A stretch of DNA of 64,000 bases from Hyperoodon ampullatus (GCA_949752795.1 OX457056.1:91534942-91598941), one strand, 5' to 3'. Shown: positions 1 to 11,984, numbered from the stretch's first letter. Notes: generated by a model from the letters alone, not told the origin. Numbers and translations: made by a program.

Positions 1-1
1 A

Positions 2-1615
2 ATTGTAAATATTTATGCACCCAACATAGGAGCACCTCAATACATAAGGCAAATGCTAACAGCCATAAAAGGAGAAATCGACAGCAACACAATTGTAGTA
101 GGGGACTTTAACACCCCAGTTTCACCACTGGACAGATCATCCAAAATGAAAATAAATAAGGAAACACAAGCTTTAAATGATACATTAAACAAGATGGACT
201 TAATTGATATTTATAGGACATTCCATCCAAAAACAACAGAATACACATTTTTCTCAAGTGCTCATGGAACATTCTCCAGGATAGATCATATCTTGGGTCA
301 CAAATCAAGCCTTGGTAAATTTAAGAAAATTGAAATTGTATCAAGTATCTTTTCTGACCACAATGCTATGAGAGTAGATATCAATTACAGGAAAAGAGCT
401 GTAAAAAATACAAGCACATGGAGGCTAAACAATACACTACTCAATAACGAAGTGATCACTGAAGAAATCAAAAAGGAAATTAAAACATACCTAGAAACAA
501 ATGACAATGGAGACACGATGACCCAAAACCTATGGGATGCAGCAAAAGCAGTTCTAAGAGGGAAGTTTATAGCAATACAATCCTACCTTAAGAAACAGGA
601 AACATCTCGAATAAACAACCTAACCTTGCACCTAAGGCAATTAGAGAAAGAAGAACAAAAACATCCCAAAGTTAGCAGAAGGAAAGAAATCATAAAAATA
701 AGATCGGAAATAAATGAAAAAGAAATGAAGGAAATGATAGCAAAGATCAATAAAACTAAAAGCTGGTTCTTTGAGAAGATAAACAAAATTGATAAACCAT
801 TAGCCAGACTCATCAAGAAAAAAAGGGAGAAGACTCAAATCAATAGAATTAGAAATGAAAAAGGAGAAGTAACAACTGACACTGCAGAAATACAAAAGAT
901 CATGAGAGATTACTACAAGCAACTCTATGCCAATAAAATGGACAACCTGGAAGAAATGGACAAATTCTTAGAAATGCACAACCTGCCAAGACTGAATCAG
1001 GAAGAAATAGAAAATGTGAACAGACCAATCACAAGCACTGAAATTGAAACTGTGATTAAAAATCTTCCAACAAACAAAAGCCCAGGACCAGATGGCTTCA
1101 CAGGCGAATTCTATCAAGCATTTAGAGAAGAGCTAACACCTATCCTTCTCAAACTCTTCCAAAAGATAGCAGAGGGAGGAACACTCCCAAACTCATTCTA
1201 TGAGGCCACCATCACCTTGACACCAAAACCAGACAAGGATTTCACAAAGAAAGAAAACTACAGGCTAATATTACTGATGAACATAGATGCAAAAATCCTC
1301 AACAAAATACTAGCAATCAGAATCCAACAGCACATTAAAAGGATCCTACACCATGATCAAGTGGGGTTTATCCCAGAAATGCAAGGATTCTTCAATATAT
1401 GCAAATCAATCAACGTGATACACCATGTTAACAAATTGAAGGAGAAAAACCATATGATAATCTCAATAGATGCAGAGAAAGCTTTTGACAAAATTCAACA
1501 CCCATTTATGATAAAAACCCTGCAGAAAGTAGGCATAGAGGGAACTTACCTCAACATAATAAAGGCCTATATGACAAACCCACAGCCAGCATCGTCCTCA
1601 ATGGTGAAAAACTGA
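2..1615 (+). pseudogene. L1 ORF2 N-terminal piece (endonuclease and start of reverse transcriptase)
   Basis: The frame is open from position 2, with no in-window start, to a TGA at 1613-1615. It covers most of an AP-endonuclease-like domain: 'NIYAPN' at 8-25, 'VGDFNTP' at about 98-118 and 'SDHNAM' at about 352-371. A Lys/Glu-rich linker follows, then the front of the reverse transcriptase domain with 'SPGPDGF' at about 1079-1099, 'DQVGFIP' at about 1358-1376 and the motif-A block 'DAEKAFD' at about 1469-1489. In LINE-1 biology this protein nicks target DNA and primes cDNA synthesis on it. Near 1566-1570 one base appears missing compared with related copies. The frame is lost there, and the last 15 or so codons before the stop are out of register. 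A sequencing or assembly error remains possible. Confidence 0.9.
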
Positions 1616-3492
1616 AACCATTTCCACTAAGATCAGGAACAAGACAAGGTTGCCCACTCTCACCACTCTTATTCAACCTAGTTTTGGAAGTTTTAGCCAC
1701 AGCAATCAGAGAAGAAAAGGAAATAAAAGGAATCCAAATTGGAAAAGAAGAAGTAAAGCTGTCACTGTTTGCAGATGACATGATACTATACATAGAGAAT
1801 TCTAAAGATGCTACCAGAAAACTACTAGAGCTAATCAATGAATTTGGTAAAGTAGCAGGATACAAAAGTAATGCACAGAAATCTCTTGCATTCCTATATA
1901 CTAATGATGAAAAATCTGAAAGTGAAATCAAGGAAACACTCCCATTTACCATTGCAACAAAAAGAATAAAATATCTAGGAATAAACCTACCTAAGGAGAC
2001 AAAAGACCTGTATGCAGAAAATTATAAGACACTGATGAAAGAAATTAAAGATGATACAAATAGATGGAGAGATGTACCTTGTTCTTGGATTGGGAGAATC
2101 AACATTGTGAAAATGACTCTACTACCCAAAGCAATCTACAGATTCAATGCAATCCCGATCAAACTACCACTGGCATTTTTTACAGAACCAGAACAAAAAA
2201 TTTCACAATTTGTATGGAAACACAAAAGACCCCGAATAGCCAAAGCAATCTTGAGAACGAAAAATGGAGCTGGAGGAATCAGGCTCCCTGACTTCAGACT
2301 ATACTACAAAGCTACAGTAATCAAGACAGTATGGTACTGGCACAGAAACAGAAAGATAGATCAATGGAACAGGATAGAAAGCCCAGAGATAAACCCACGC
2401 ACATATGGTCACCTTATCTTTGATAAAGGAGGCAGGAATGTACAGTGGAGAAAGGACAGTCTCTTCAATAAGTGGTGCTGGGAAAACTGGACAGGGACAT
2501 GTAAAAGTATGAGATTAGATCCCACCATAACACCATACACAAATATAAGCTCAAAATGGATTAAAGACCTAAATGTAAGGCCAGACACTATCAAACTCTT
2601 AGAGGAAAACATAGGCAGAACACTCTATGACATAAATCACAGCAAGATCCTTTTTGACCCACCTCCTAGAGAAATGGAAATAAAGACAAAAATAAACAAA
2701 TGGGACCTAATGAAACTTAAAAGCTTTTGCACAGCAAAGGAAACCATAAACAAGACCAAAAGACAACCCTCAGAATGGGAGAAAATATTTGCAAATGAAG
2801 CAACTGACAAAGGATTAATCTCCAAAATTTATAAGCAGCTCATGCAGCTCAATAACAAAAAAACAAACAACCCAATCCAAAAACGGGCAGAAGACCTAAA
2901 TAGACATCTCTCCACAGAAGATATACAGACTGACAACAAACACATGAAAGGATGCTCAACATCACTAATCATTAGAGAAATGCAAATCAAAACTATAATG
3001 AGATATCATCTCACACCAGTCAGAATGGCCATCATCAAAAAATCTAGAAACAATAAATGCTGTAGAGGGTGTGGAAAAAAGGGAACACTCTTGCACTGCT
3101 GGTGGGAATGTGAATTGGTACAGCCACTATGGAGAACGGTATGGAGGTTCCTTAAAAAACTAAAAATAGAACTACCATATGACCCAGCAATCCCACTACT
3201 GGGCATATACCCTGAGAAAACCATAATTCAAAAAGAGTCATGTACCAAAATGTTCATAGCAGCCCTATTTACAATAGCCCGGAGATGGAAACAACCTAAG
3301 TGTCCATCAACAGATGAATGGATAAAGACGATGTGGCACATATATACAATGGAATATTACTCAGCCATAAAAAGAAATGAAATTGAGCTATTTGTAATGA
3401 GGTGGATGGACCTAGAGTCTGTCATACAGAGTGAAGTAAGTCAGAAAGAGAAAGACAAATACTGTATGCTGACACATATATATGGAATTTAA
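1570..3492 (+). pseudogene. L1 ORF2 C-terminal piece (rest of reverse transcriptase, Cys/His region)
   Basis: After the frameshift near 1566-1570 the ORF2 reading resumes in the next frame and stays open to the stop at 3490-3492. The catalytic reverse transcriptase motif reads 'LFADDM' (Ala-Asp-Asp at about 1771-1779). 'LLGIYPE' follows the C-terminal Cys/His cluster, whose residues are encoded at 3058, 3061, 3070, 3094 (His) and 3109. The end, '...LTHIYGI', matches the usual L1 ORF2 C-terminus, so the 3' end of the gene is complete. No internal stop interrupts about 640 codons, which argues for recent insertion. It has no start of its own and would not be translated separately. Confidence 0.9.
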
Positions 3493-3815
3493 GAAAAAAA
3501 AATGTCATGAAGAACACAGGGGTAAGACAGGAATAAAGACAGAGACCTACTAGAGAATGGACTTGAGGATATGGGGAGGGGGAAGGGTAAGCTGTGACAA
3601 AGTGAAAGAGCGGCATGGACATATATACAGTACCAAACGTAAGGTAGATAGCTAGTGGGAAGCAGCCGCATAGCACAGGGAGATCAGCTCGGTGCTTTGT
3701 GACCGCCTGGAGGGGTGGGATAGGGAGGGTGGGAGGGAGACGCAAAAGGGAGGGGATATGGGAACATATGTATATGTATAACTGATTAAATTTGTTATAA
3801 AGCAAAAAACAAAAC

Positions 3816-5529
3816 CTCAGTGTATTGGCCATCTCTGCTGAAATGTGCAATCTCCACTAGATTCACAAAGAAAATAAAAACATTAAAAAAAATCATCAGG
3901 AGATGATTCCTCCAGAATCCAGTTTTTGATTTTCCACTATAAATGAAATAAGAGAAAGAAATACTCCTTCCTCTAAATACTCTTTAAGGCTTTAATGACC
4001 AACAAATTTAGTATTCACTTTTGGTTGTTGATTGCCAGGAAATAATCCTGGTTTAATTTTCTCTACATCACACATGTCTTTCCAATAAAACAGATGTTGA
4101 GCCAAAGAAATAAAGAACCAAACAAATAGCAAATAATATCCTTGATGAGTGAATGAAGAGAAAAATCAAACTTTTATTTTTTCTTGCCAAATCCTTTTAG
4201 TTTTGGGATATGGTGAAGGTCACAATTCTTGAAACTTATTACACAGATCAAGGCAATCATGAAGAAGTTGAATCCCAGATAAAAAAATGTATCTATGCCA
4301 CTGGACATTGGGTAACACATAAATATAGATGTATACATTTAAATTGTATTTGGAAAGCTCTTCACCCACTGTTGTCTAAAATTCTTTGAAGGCAACATCT
4401 GCTCACAATGAGGCAGCCATCCGTGGGCAAATGTTTTTCAGCTGAATTGTATAGATTTCATGGTACTATAAATGAGATTTAATAATTCCTTTATTTTTGT
4501 GTGTGTGATGCTTGCAATATCCTTTCTTTTTTCATTTAATAAGGCTAAGCACAGTTAACCACTCATTTTCATATGGATTCTGGAACTAAACTATTGTTTG
4601 AAAAAAATAACAATTATTTTACTTCCTTATTTGCCTGCAAGTAACTTTTGACATTGACTGTTTAATATTTGACCTACAAGAAAGTAAGACAGGGGCTGGC
4701 AAGAGGGGGAAAAACAGAAAAAGAGAAGAACAGATAAACGTCTTGAATATTGGTCATTATCTATTAGGAATATACCAATAACTATGAAGTTGTTAACACT
4801 TTTAATCCATTTTATGAAGGTATTACAAGACTAAAAATTCAGCAGCATATATCAGAAAACTGGAACTGAAATAAGCTTTGTGAAATTCAGTAAAAGGTCT
4901 TAGAAACTAGGGGGAAAAGTCCCAAAAAAGATTCTGCATCTTTGAAGTTTAGTTATTTTATGTACTTTTTCTCTTGGATGAGGAAGTTGTGAGGTCTTAG
5001 TTCCAGATTTCTGAATAAATATACCTTTTCAGAGTCATCATTAGAAATTCTCCTTTTCCTTAGTCCCTAGGCAGAATTTTTCTATTTTTTTTAAAGATTC
5101 AGAAAGATTTTGATATAGATTATCAAGTTAATTTTTAAAAGCTCCTTGCTATACTTATTCTGCCATCTGCCTATTTCTTTTCCATGGTTTTCCACTTTTT
5201 GGAATCCATCTAGAATATCTTTATATATATATGAGCAAATATATAATATATTGAATATATTGGTAATGAATACAGATTCTTATCTCCAACATTTAAACAC
5301 ACACATGTAAATATAAACTTTTAATTTAAATTGCAGAGGACAAAAGTCAGGATCCCAAATCAATGGGCGTCTTTAAATAAACACTTGAATATAGTTCCCT
5401 AGTATTCTGGAGCCTCCAGACTTCCCCATTCAGTACTCATGGAAGGGAGTGTGAATGTCTACTCAAGATCAGAGCTCTAGAAGAATCTTCTGACCTTGCC
5501 TTTTGCCCTTATCAGAACATCTTGGAGAT
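3816..5529. other. Unassigned AT-rich sequence
   Basis: No coding region, RNA gene or repeat family is recognisable here. There are short TA-rich patches near 5221-5260. It is probably decayed repeat or unique intergenic or intronic DNA. Confidence 0.5.
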
Positions 5530-5543
5530 CTTTCCATATATAT
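5530..5543. repeat. Target-site duplication, left copy, of CHR SINE
   Basis: 'ctttccatatatat' here is repeated exactly at 5796-5809, bracketing the SINE and its T-rich tail. Confidence 0.85.
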
Positions 5544-5795
5544 ATATATATATATATTTTGTGTGTGTGTGTGTTTTTTTTTGGTTTTTTTTTTTTTTTT
5601 TTTGCGGTACACGGGCCTCTCACTGTTGTGGCCTCTCCCGCTGCGGAGCACAGGCTCTGGACGTGCAGGCTCAGCAGCCATGGCTCACGGGCCCAGACAC
5701 TCCACGGCATGTGGGATCTTCCCGGACCGGGGCATGAACCCATGTCCCCTGCATCGGCAGGTGGACTCTCAACCACTGCACCACCAGGGAAGCCC
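5544..5795 (-). mobile_element. CHR SINE (short type) with compound TA/TG/T tail
   Basis: Read on the minus strand it begins 'ggcttccctggtggtgcag' at about 5794 and ends 'gtaccgcaaaa' near 5600. The tail is unusual: a T run (5575-5603) followed by (TG)n and (TA)n back to about 5544, so the poly-A has partly turned into microsatellite. A 14-bp target duplication (5530-5543 and 5796-5809) proves retrotransposition. The internal A and B boxes come from the tRNA ancestor. Confidence 0.93.
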
Positions 5796-5809
5796 CTTTC
5801 CATATATAT
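5796..5809. repeat. Target-site duplication, right copy, of CHR SINE
   Basis: Exact partner of 5530-5543. Confidence 0.85.
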
Positions 5810-6019
5810 TTTAATATATGGATGCACCATAGCATATTTATCCAGAACTTTATTAATGGTATGGATTGTTTACAATTTTCTATTAAAAATAATGCTACAG
5901 TGAATAAATTGTACAGTCATCATTTCACAGACAGACTTTTAAAAAATGATTAGATGAGTTAAAAAAAAATCTTCATTGAGGTATAACTGACTATGAACAA
6001 AGTTATTTAAAGTGTACAA

Positions 6020-6195
6020 TTTGATGAGTTTTTTTTCTTTACCATGTTGCTTCATTTTTTTAAAAAATATTTTTAACATCTTTATTGGAGTATAATTGTT
6101 TTACAATGGTGTGTTAGTTTCTGCTTTATAACCAAGTGAATCAGCTATACATATACATATATCCCCATATCTCTTCCCTCTTTTGATGAGTTTTT
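6020..6195 (-). mobile_element. Short L1 3'-end insertion with 14-bp target duplication, nested in L1M
   Basis: 'tttgatgagttttt' occurs at 6020-6033 and 6182-6195. Between the copies, 6075-6181 is the last 107 bp of an L1 3' UTR on the minus strand (its end reads 'actccaataaagatgtt'). An A-rich tail, about 18 bases of non-A sequence (6036-6053) and a second short A run follow. The insert lies within the older L1M 3' UTR, whose sequence resumes directly after 6195. Confidence 0.85.
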
Positions 6196-7312
6196 GACAT
6201 GTGTAAATCCCCATGAGACTATCATTACGATCAAGATAATAAACATGTCTACAAATCCCCAAAGTGTCCTTGTGTTCCTTTATAATCCCTCCATCACACC
6301 ACTCTCCATGCCCCCAGGCAACCACTTATCTGCTTTCTGTCATAAATTCATTTAAATTTCTAGAGTTTTATATATATGGAATCATACAGCATCTTTCTCT
6401 CTCTCTCTTTTATTTGTATAGCTTATTTTACTCAGTATAATTATTTTGTGATTCATCCTTTGTGTGTATCAATAGTGCATTCCTTTTTATTGCTGAGTAG
6501 TATACCATTGTATGGATATACCACAATTTGTTTATCCATTCACTTATTAGACATTTGGATTGTTTCCAGTCTTGGGCTATTACAAATAATGCTGCTATAA
6601 ACATTTGTGTACAAGTCTTTGTTGTGAACATATGCTTTCATTTCTCTTGGGTAAATACTTAGATGTGAGATGTCTGGGTCATATGGTAGCTGGATGGTTA
6701 AATTTTTAAGAAACTAACTACTTTCCAAAATGTTATGCCATCTTACATTCCTTGAGCAGTGTATGAAAGTTTTGGTTACTCCATATTCTTACCAACTCTT
6801 CGTAAGGTCAGTCTTTCTTATTCTAGTAGGTATGTAGTGGTGGTATCTCATTGTGGTTTTAATTCACATTTCACTAATGACAAATGATGCTGAGGATATG
6901 CTCTTCTTTCTTCTTTCTTTTTATTGCATCCATATATCTTCTTTGATGAAGTTGCTTGGTTTTTTGTTGACTTTTTATTTGATTGCTTATTTTTTTACTA
7001 TTTAGTTTTGAAGATTCTTTACAAATTGTGGATGTAAGCTCTTTATCAGATATATGATTTGCAAATATTTTCTCTTAATCTGTGAATTTTCTTTTTATTC
7101 TCATAACAGTGTTTTTCAAAGGAGAGACATTCCTAATTTTGAGGCAGATCAAAAAAAAGTTATACATTTTTATTCATTTAAGGCTCTTGCTTTTGATGTT
7201 ACCTAAGAAATTTTTGCCTAACTCATGGTTACAAATATTTTTTCCTATGTATTCTTCTAGAAATTTTAGTTTTAGGTTTTACATTTGGGTCTATGATCCA
7301 TTTTGAGTTAAT

Positions 7313-7369
7313 TTCTATACTTGGTGTGAGATTTGATATGAATTCAAGTTAGCTTTTTTTTTTTTTTTT
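7313..7369. other. T-rich tract inside L1M
   Basis: The T run around 7352-7369 is part of the antisense L1M ORF2 region, expanded relative to the usual pattern. No separate element is evident. Confidence 0.4.
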
Positions 7370-7869
7370 GGCATTTGGATATCCACTTGACCCCAAAATA
7401 TCTGTTGAAAACACTATTCTTTCCAGACTGAATTTCCCTTGTGCCTTTGTAATAAAAACAGTTGACCATACATGTGTGGGTCTATTTCTGTATTCTATAT
7501 TTTGTTACATTGATCTTTGTTTACTTGGACACCAATAACATACAGTTTTAATTACTGTAGCTTTTAAATAAGTCTTAAAGTAACGTAGTAGAAGTCTTCC
7601 AAATTTATTTTTCTTTGTCAGAGTTGTTTCTATGTGAATTTGAGAATCAGTTTGTAAGTTTTAACAACAACAAAAAAAAACAGCTGGGAAATTTGATTGG
7701 AATGATCAAATTAGGGATCATTGTCCTTTGTTGCTTTGTGTCCAATGTCTTGAAAATTTTTGCTTCAAAAATTTTGTCTGGTTTTTAAGTTGTCCAGGCA
7801 GGAGGGTAAATCTGATTCCTGTTAATCCATGATGACTGGAAGTATCCCCCAGATAGAGTTTGAAAGACC

Positions 7870-8125
7870 AATGTTTATTGAGAACTATGGTCTGGACATG
7901 GTGCTCGATACTCTATGTGGTATGTCTTAGTGCATCCTTAAAAATAAAACAGAACAAAACAAAGATGTAAAACCAAACAGGAAAAAAAGAACTCTGAAAT
8001 AGATACTATTAGAATTCCCTTTTTATAGATGAGGAAGTCAGCACACAGAGAGATGAAGTACTTTCTTCAAGATCATAAGGCTGATGTATGGTGGGATTGG
8101 GATTTGCATTCAGATCTGTTCGATT
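7870..8125 (-). mobile_element. MIR SINE relic
   Basis: Antisense MIR blocks are present: 'aatgtttattgagaactat' at 7872, then 'tagatgaggaagtcagcac' near 8024 and 'ttcaagatcataaggctga' near 8066. An A-rich insertion of about 50 bp at 7940-7990 separates the two halves. Confidence 0.7.
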
Positions 8126-9825
8126 GCCAGAATCATGCTTGTAACCAGTCTCCTCCCATACTTCCTACATCTAGCTCTTGCTGCTTAAATGAAACTGTGA
8201 AAAATGATTTGCCTCTTCCTGTTCCCACCTTCTGCAGATACTTATTCTTCTGGATTTTTCATTCTCCCTCTGAGCACCACATGGAGAACTCTATAGGCTC
8301 CATAACTGTAGAGACTGATTTCAGATTTTCCTTTAGTATAGAATACCAGCTTATTTGGCATCTTGACTGTTTGTCCCTACGAACAATGAGGCAAATTTAG
8401 GTTGAGAATTTAATATGTTTCCATCATAAACATATTAGCTTTGGCAAATGATTACAAACTTCTTTGAAATAGAAGGGGAGAAAAAAATCTCTCTGAGAGC
8501 TATGAGGATGTCCCTGAAGTTTGAATGGAAGGAAGAATGAGGCCTGAATTTCAACTTAGCTTCCAAACTTTAGGTGAGAACTGGCCAACTGAGGATTCCC
8601 TGCTTGTTCTGCAACATGATAATTAATTTCTAGCTGAAGACAAAGGGCCTTTAATATTCTTCAGATTAACGAAGAGTGAGGAGAGAGAAAAAAAGGCTTC
8701 TGTATGGGAGATCGAGTGATGCATGTTTATAATGCTTCCAAGAATCCTCAATGAAGTTCCATAGAATGAAAACACATGCAAGCCAACACAATAGGCACAA
8801 TGATAGAGACAAGATTATTAAATATGTTTTTGAGGGAAATATTGACACATAATCAAGGGGTGATTCCAGGGCAACTTTGAGTCTGTTATAATGCTGAAGT
8901 CCTCAACAAATGGAACTAATAAGATTTTGCCCGAGTTTATCAGTTGAGGAGACTCATGAGTGTTAATCTAGTGCTCATGTGTAAATCTTAAACTCTCAGT
9001 TTTAGGATTTGAACTCCCCCCTTTTCCGTTTTCTCTTTTTCATGTTCCTTGAATTTTACGTAAATACAATCTGTTTATTGTTGAAAAGGTAGGAAGGTCA
9101 AATAAGCAGAGAAAAAAAAATCACCTATAATCTTACCACTAATCAATAATCACAATGAACATATGGGCGACTCTCCTGATGGTCTTTGCCTTCCTCCTAT
9201 GTAAATAAAATGTATGTGCGTGTGTGTGTGTGTGGAGGGGGCTGTATTTAAGAGTGTGTGTGCTTTTATGTACAGTTCCAGAATAGTTTATAATGCCATA
9301 AGATAGGGATCCCTAATGAATTTGGGATCATGGCACAAGATGGGGAAGACCTTAGTTGAAATCTGGGTGAGAGAGGCCCTGCCAAGGCATGGTACGCTCT
9401 TGTCAATTGTTTTTTCTTCTGGGTCTAAGTCTCTCCAACTTTTCACTTTTGAGACCTCCCAGAGATGGGATGTCTGAACCTGTGACTGGAGAGTGATCCT
9501 TTGCATATAAGTCCCAAAGGTGACTCAGGCTTAAGGCCTTAGCTGGAAACAGCCAAAACAATATTTCCCAGACCCACAGCTGTGCAGGTTACAATCCCCA
9601 GAGGCCTCTGACTGTGTCTGTGATTACAGAGAGCAGTTTACTCTCCCTGGATCATGCAAGCCCTGGAAAGGCTACACCTTTCATAAACTGAGAATCAGGC
9701 TCCTGAATAGAAGCTGCTAGCAGAAGAAGGGGCTTTATTTTATTTAGGTGGTTCCGTGCCATTCAGCTAACTCACAGGCCGCTGAAGAGTCTTTTCTCCA
9801 TTTAGTGTACTTAGTTGCATGCCAC
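8126..9825. other. Unassigned sequence with a short TG tract
   Basis: Imperfect (TG)n lies at 9219-9234. A stretch near 9040-9160 ('ataatcttaccactaatca') looks like a very old interspersed repeat also hinted at near 47090-47220, family not named. No gene is seen. Confidence 0.45.
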
Positions 9826-10010
9826 CGAAATGAATTCTGACTGATTTAAGCCAAAGAGAACATTGCTGAAAGGCAATTGCTGGCAAGGTGAGAGAATGAG
9901 GCTTAGAACGTGGGCAGCAGGGGCAATAAGCAGGTAGAGAATTTTGGCAAACTGTGCCCCAAATGATCTGGTGAGGCCTTGCCTGCTTCTCTGCCTCTAG
10001 CACCAAAGGC
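9826..10010. repeat. Possible ancient interspersed repeat, unnamed
   Basis: 'ctgatttaagccaaagaga' and 'ggcaaactgtgccccaaat' fit a pattern I associate with an old mammalian repeat related in structure to 17270-17600. Family and orientation are not established. Confidence 0.3.
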
Positions 10011-11089
10011 TGAGCCTTTTCTTTGCTATTTTTTTTTAAATGGGGATATCAAGAAACCTTTATTGAATACCTAAATATTTTAAAAGAAAAAGTACTTTCT
10101 ATAAATTCCCATTCTGTTAATGGGCATTTTGTCAGAAAAAGGCTGTGATAAATATTGGCTTCTAAACACTTAATTCACCAATATATATTAAGGACGCAAT
10201 TAGTAAGCCTGCTAGACTGTGGAACTTCTCTCGCTATCACTAATTTATCATGGTGCTACTTAAAATAATTCTCTGAGGCCAAGCTTTTTCTTCACCATTG
10301 CAGGACTTGTGGTAAGGGTACAGATGGAGACCCAGTGCCATATGTCTAAATATTGAAAAATTATAAATAAGGTATAAATCAATGAACAATGTATTAAATA
10401 AAATGTTACATCCTCTTTTCTTTATAGTCTCACCTTGTACACACTCGACAGAGTTCATTGTACATGTTGTGTGCTCAGAAAACAGTTATGAATTGATTTC
10501 TTTTCGTTCACCTTGAGTTTGATTCAGTTAAAATCATACAACAAATATGAGCTGTTATGCTTGGAGCTGCAAGGCATGTGTGATGAGACACTGTTGCCCT
10601 GCAGAATGTGCTACAATGAGTGAGAGGCTCCTGAGGGGACAGAGGCAGCACTGCCTCCTTCTCCTATCTTCTCATCAGGGAAAACAACTCTGCTTACTTC
10701 TGGGCATGTGTTTTAATGGAAGTCTATAAGCCTTTCCGTTTTTCCTTTGGCGGGGGGCCAGCACGCTCCTGGTGACTTGCCCACCGAGACTTTCCCTTTG
10801 ATTTGTGAGTAAGAAGTGCTCCTGGTTTGACCCATTTTATTTCCCAGCTGGGACCTGCCTGGTGTTCACGTTCCCCTCTACTCCTGCACCTCCTCTTTCA
10901 GAGTCTCAGACCCTCACCTGGGCCCCAGGGGACTCCACACCTGCCCTCCTGGCAAGCGGTGAAGCTGTAAAGAGACACCAAGTCTCCATGCTCCCTGACT
11001 GCCTTTGGCCCCATCCTCCCCATCCTTTGGTTTCGAGCCATATGCTAAAGTCAGGCCTTCCCCAAGGATTCAGATTTTATGGGCCACAT
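10011..11089. other. Unassigned sequence
   Basis: The first part is AT-rich and 10540-11060 is more GC-rich. The open frame at 10805-11227 has no recognisable domain and runs into the following SINE, so I do not call it a gene. Confidence 0.45.
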
Positions 11090-11471
11090 AAAGGAAAAGC
11101 AGGGGCTTCCCTTGTTGTGCAGTGGTTAAGAATCTGCTTGTCAATGCAGGGAACACGGGTTCGTGCCCTGGTCCGAGAAATTCCCATATGCTGCAGAGCA
11201 ACTAAGCCCATGCACCACAACTACTGAGCCTGCGTTCTGGAGCCTGTGAGCCACAACTACTGAGCCCATGTGCCACAACTACTGAAGCCCGTGCGCCTAG
11301 AGCCCGTGTTCTGCAACAAGAGAATCCACCGCAATGAGAAGTCTGCGCACTGCAAGGAAAAGTAGCCTGTGCTCACCACAACTAAAGAAAGACCGCACGC
11401 AGCAATGAAGACCCAACGCAGCCAAAAATAAATAAATTAATTAATAAAAAAAAAAAAGAAAGAAAAGCAGC
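11090..11471 (+). mobile_element. CHR SINE (long type)
   Basis: It starts 'ggcttcccttgttgtgcag' at 11103, with B-box 'gggttcgtgccc' at 11157. It then carries the longer 3' half ending 'gacccaacgcagccaaaaa' near 11427 and an A-rich tail with 'aataaattaatt'. The imperfect duplication 'aaaggaaaagcag' / 'aaagaaaagcag' flanks it (about 11090 and 11459). It is more diverged than the short copies, with repeated 'cacaactactga' blocks. Confidence 0.9.
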
Positions 11472-11589
11472 TTCATGTTAAAGGATGCTGGGCTAGTGCT
11501 GGTATCCTAAAGTCTGGAAGAGAAAAGCCCTAATTTATCACCTCAACATGCTGTCCCTAGATAATAACAAAGCCAGGGGACGTATGCCT

Positions 11590-11840
11590 CATTGATAAAG
11601 ATAAAATGAATCTTCCTATACCTATATAGAGTTTACAGGTGCTTTTACATATGCCATCTTATTTATTTCTTCAAGAAATCTGTAAGTTAGGAGGAATAGG
11701 TAGTATTATTTCCCTTTTACACATAGCGAGAAAGGAGGAGCTCAAAGCTTGTCTGTGAGCACACATCTGACAGACAGCTAGAATGCAAACTCATGTCTTC
11801 TGACTACAAATCTCTTATTATGCTATTCTGTTATCACACC
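11590..11840 (-). mobile_element. MIR SINE relic
   Basis: Antisense MIR landmarks appear in order: 'atatgccatcttatttatt', 'cccttttacacatagcgag' near 11711, then 'ctgacagacagctagaatg' near 11767 and 'cttctgactacaaatctct' near 11796. Confidence 0.7.
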
Positions 11841-11984
11841 ACTCAAAGTTACAAGGTTTTAGGTAAACCATATGTGCCACAATTTCCACGTAAATATAAT
11901 AACCATGTATTATAAAGTACTCATTTGTATAATAAGCACATACACCATATTGGTCTTATCCCCACTCACCATTGGTCAACTCCT

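Larger units (their letters stand above)
1..3815 (+). mobile_element. L1 LINE, ORF2 part plus 3' UTR, continues past left edge
   Basis: The element enters the window inside the ORF2 endonuclease domain and runs through reverse transcriptase, the C-terminal Cys/His region, the stop at 3490-3492 and a G-rich 3' UTR (about 3493-3805) ending in an A-rich run near 3805-3815. The 3' UTR blocks 'gcagccgcatagcacaggg' and 'gatatgggaacatatgtat' are typical of artiodactyl and cetacean L1. Long open frames with only one visible frameshift suggest a relatively young copy. The 5' UTR and ORF1, if present, lie outside the window, so 5' truncation cannot be judged. It is not expected to be active as it stands because ORF2 is split. 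Confidence 0.93.
5960..7853 (-). mobile_element. Old L1M LINE with internal deletion
   Basis: The plus strand reads antisense L1M: 3' UTR near 5975-6330 ('aaagtgtacaatttgat'), then ORF2 C-terminal half (for example 'gctgagtagtataccattg' at 6492, 'ttgtttatccattcactta' at 6528). At about 7712 it jumps to the 5' UTR block with 'caggcaggagggtaaatct' near 7795 and ends at the probable 5' terminus near 7853. The N-terminal half of ORF2 and ORF1 are missing. It is interrupted at 6034-6181 by a younger L1 tail. Heavy divergence and indels leave no usable reading frame. Confidence 0.85.

Noticed and set aside
1684..3492. Separate functional gene starting at the TTG at 1684
   Set aside because: It is the continuation of L1 ORF2 after a frameshift; there is no independent start context.
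10805..11227. 140-codon open frame
   Set aside because: The last part is translated SINE and the first part has no recognisable domain.
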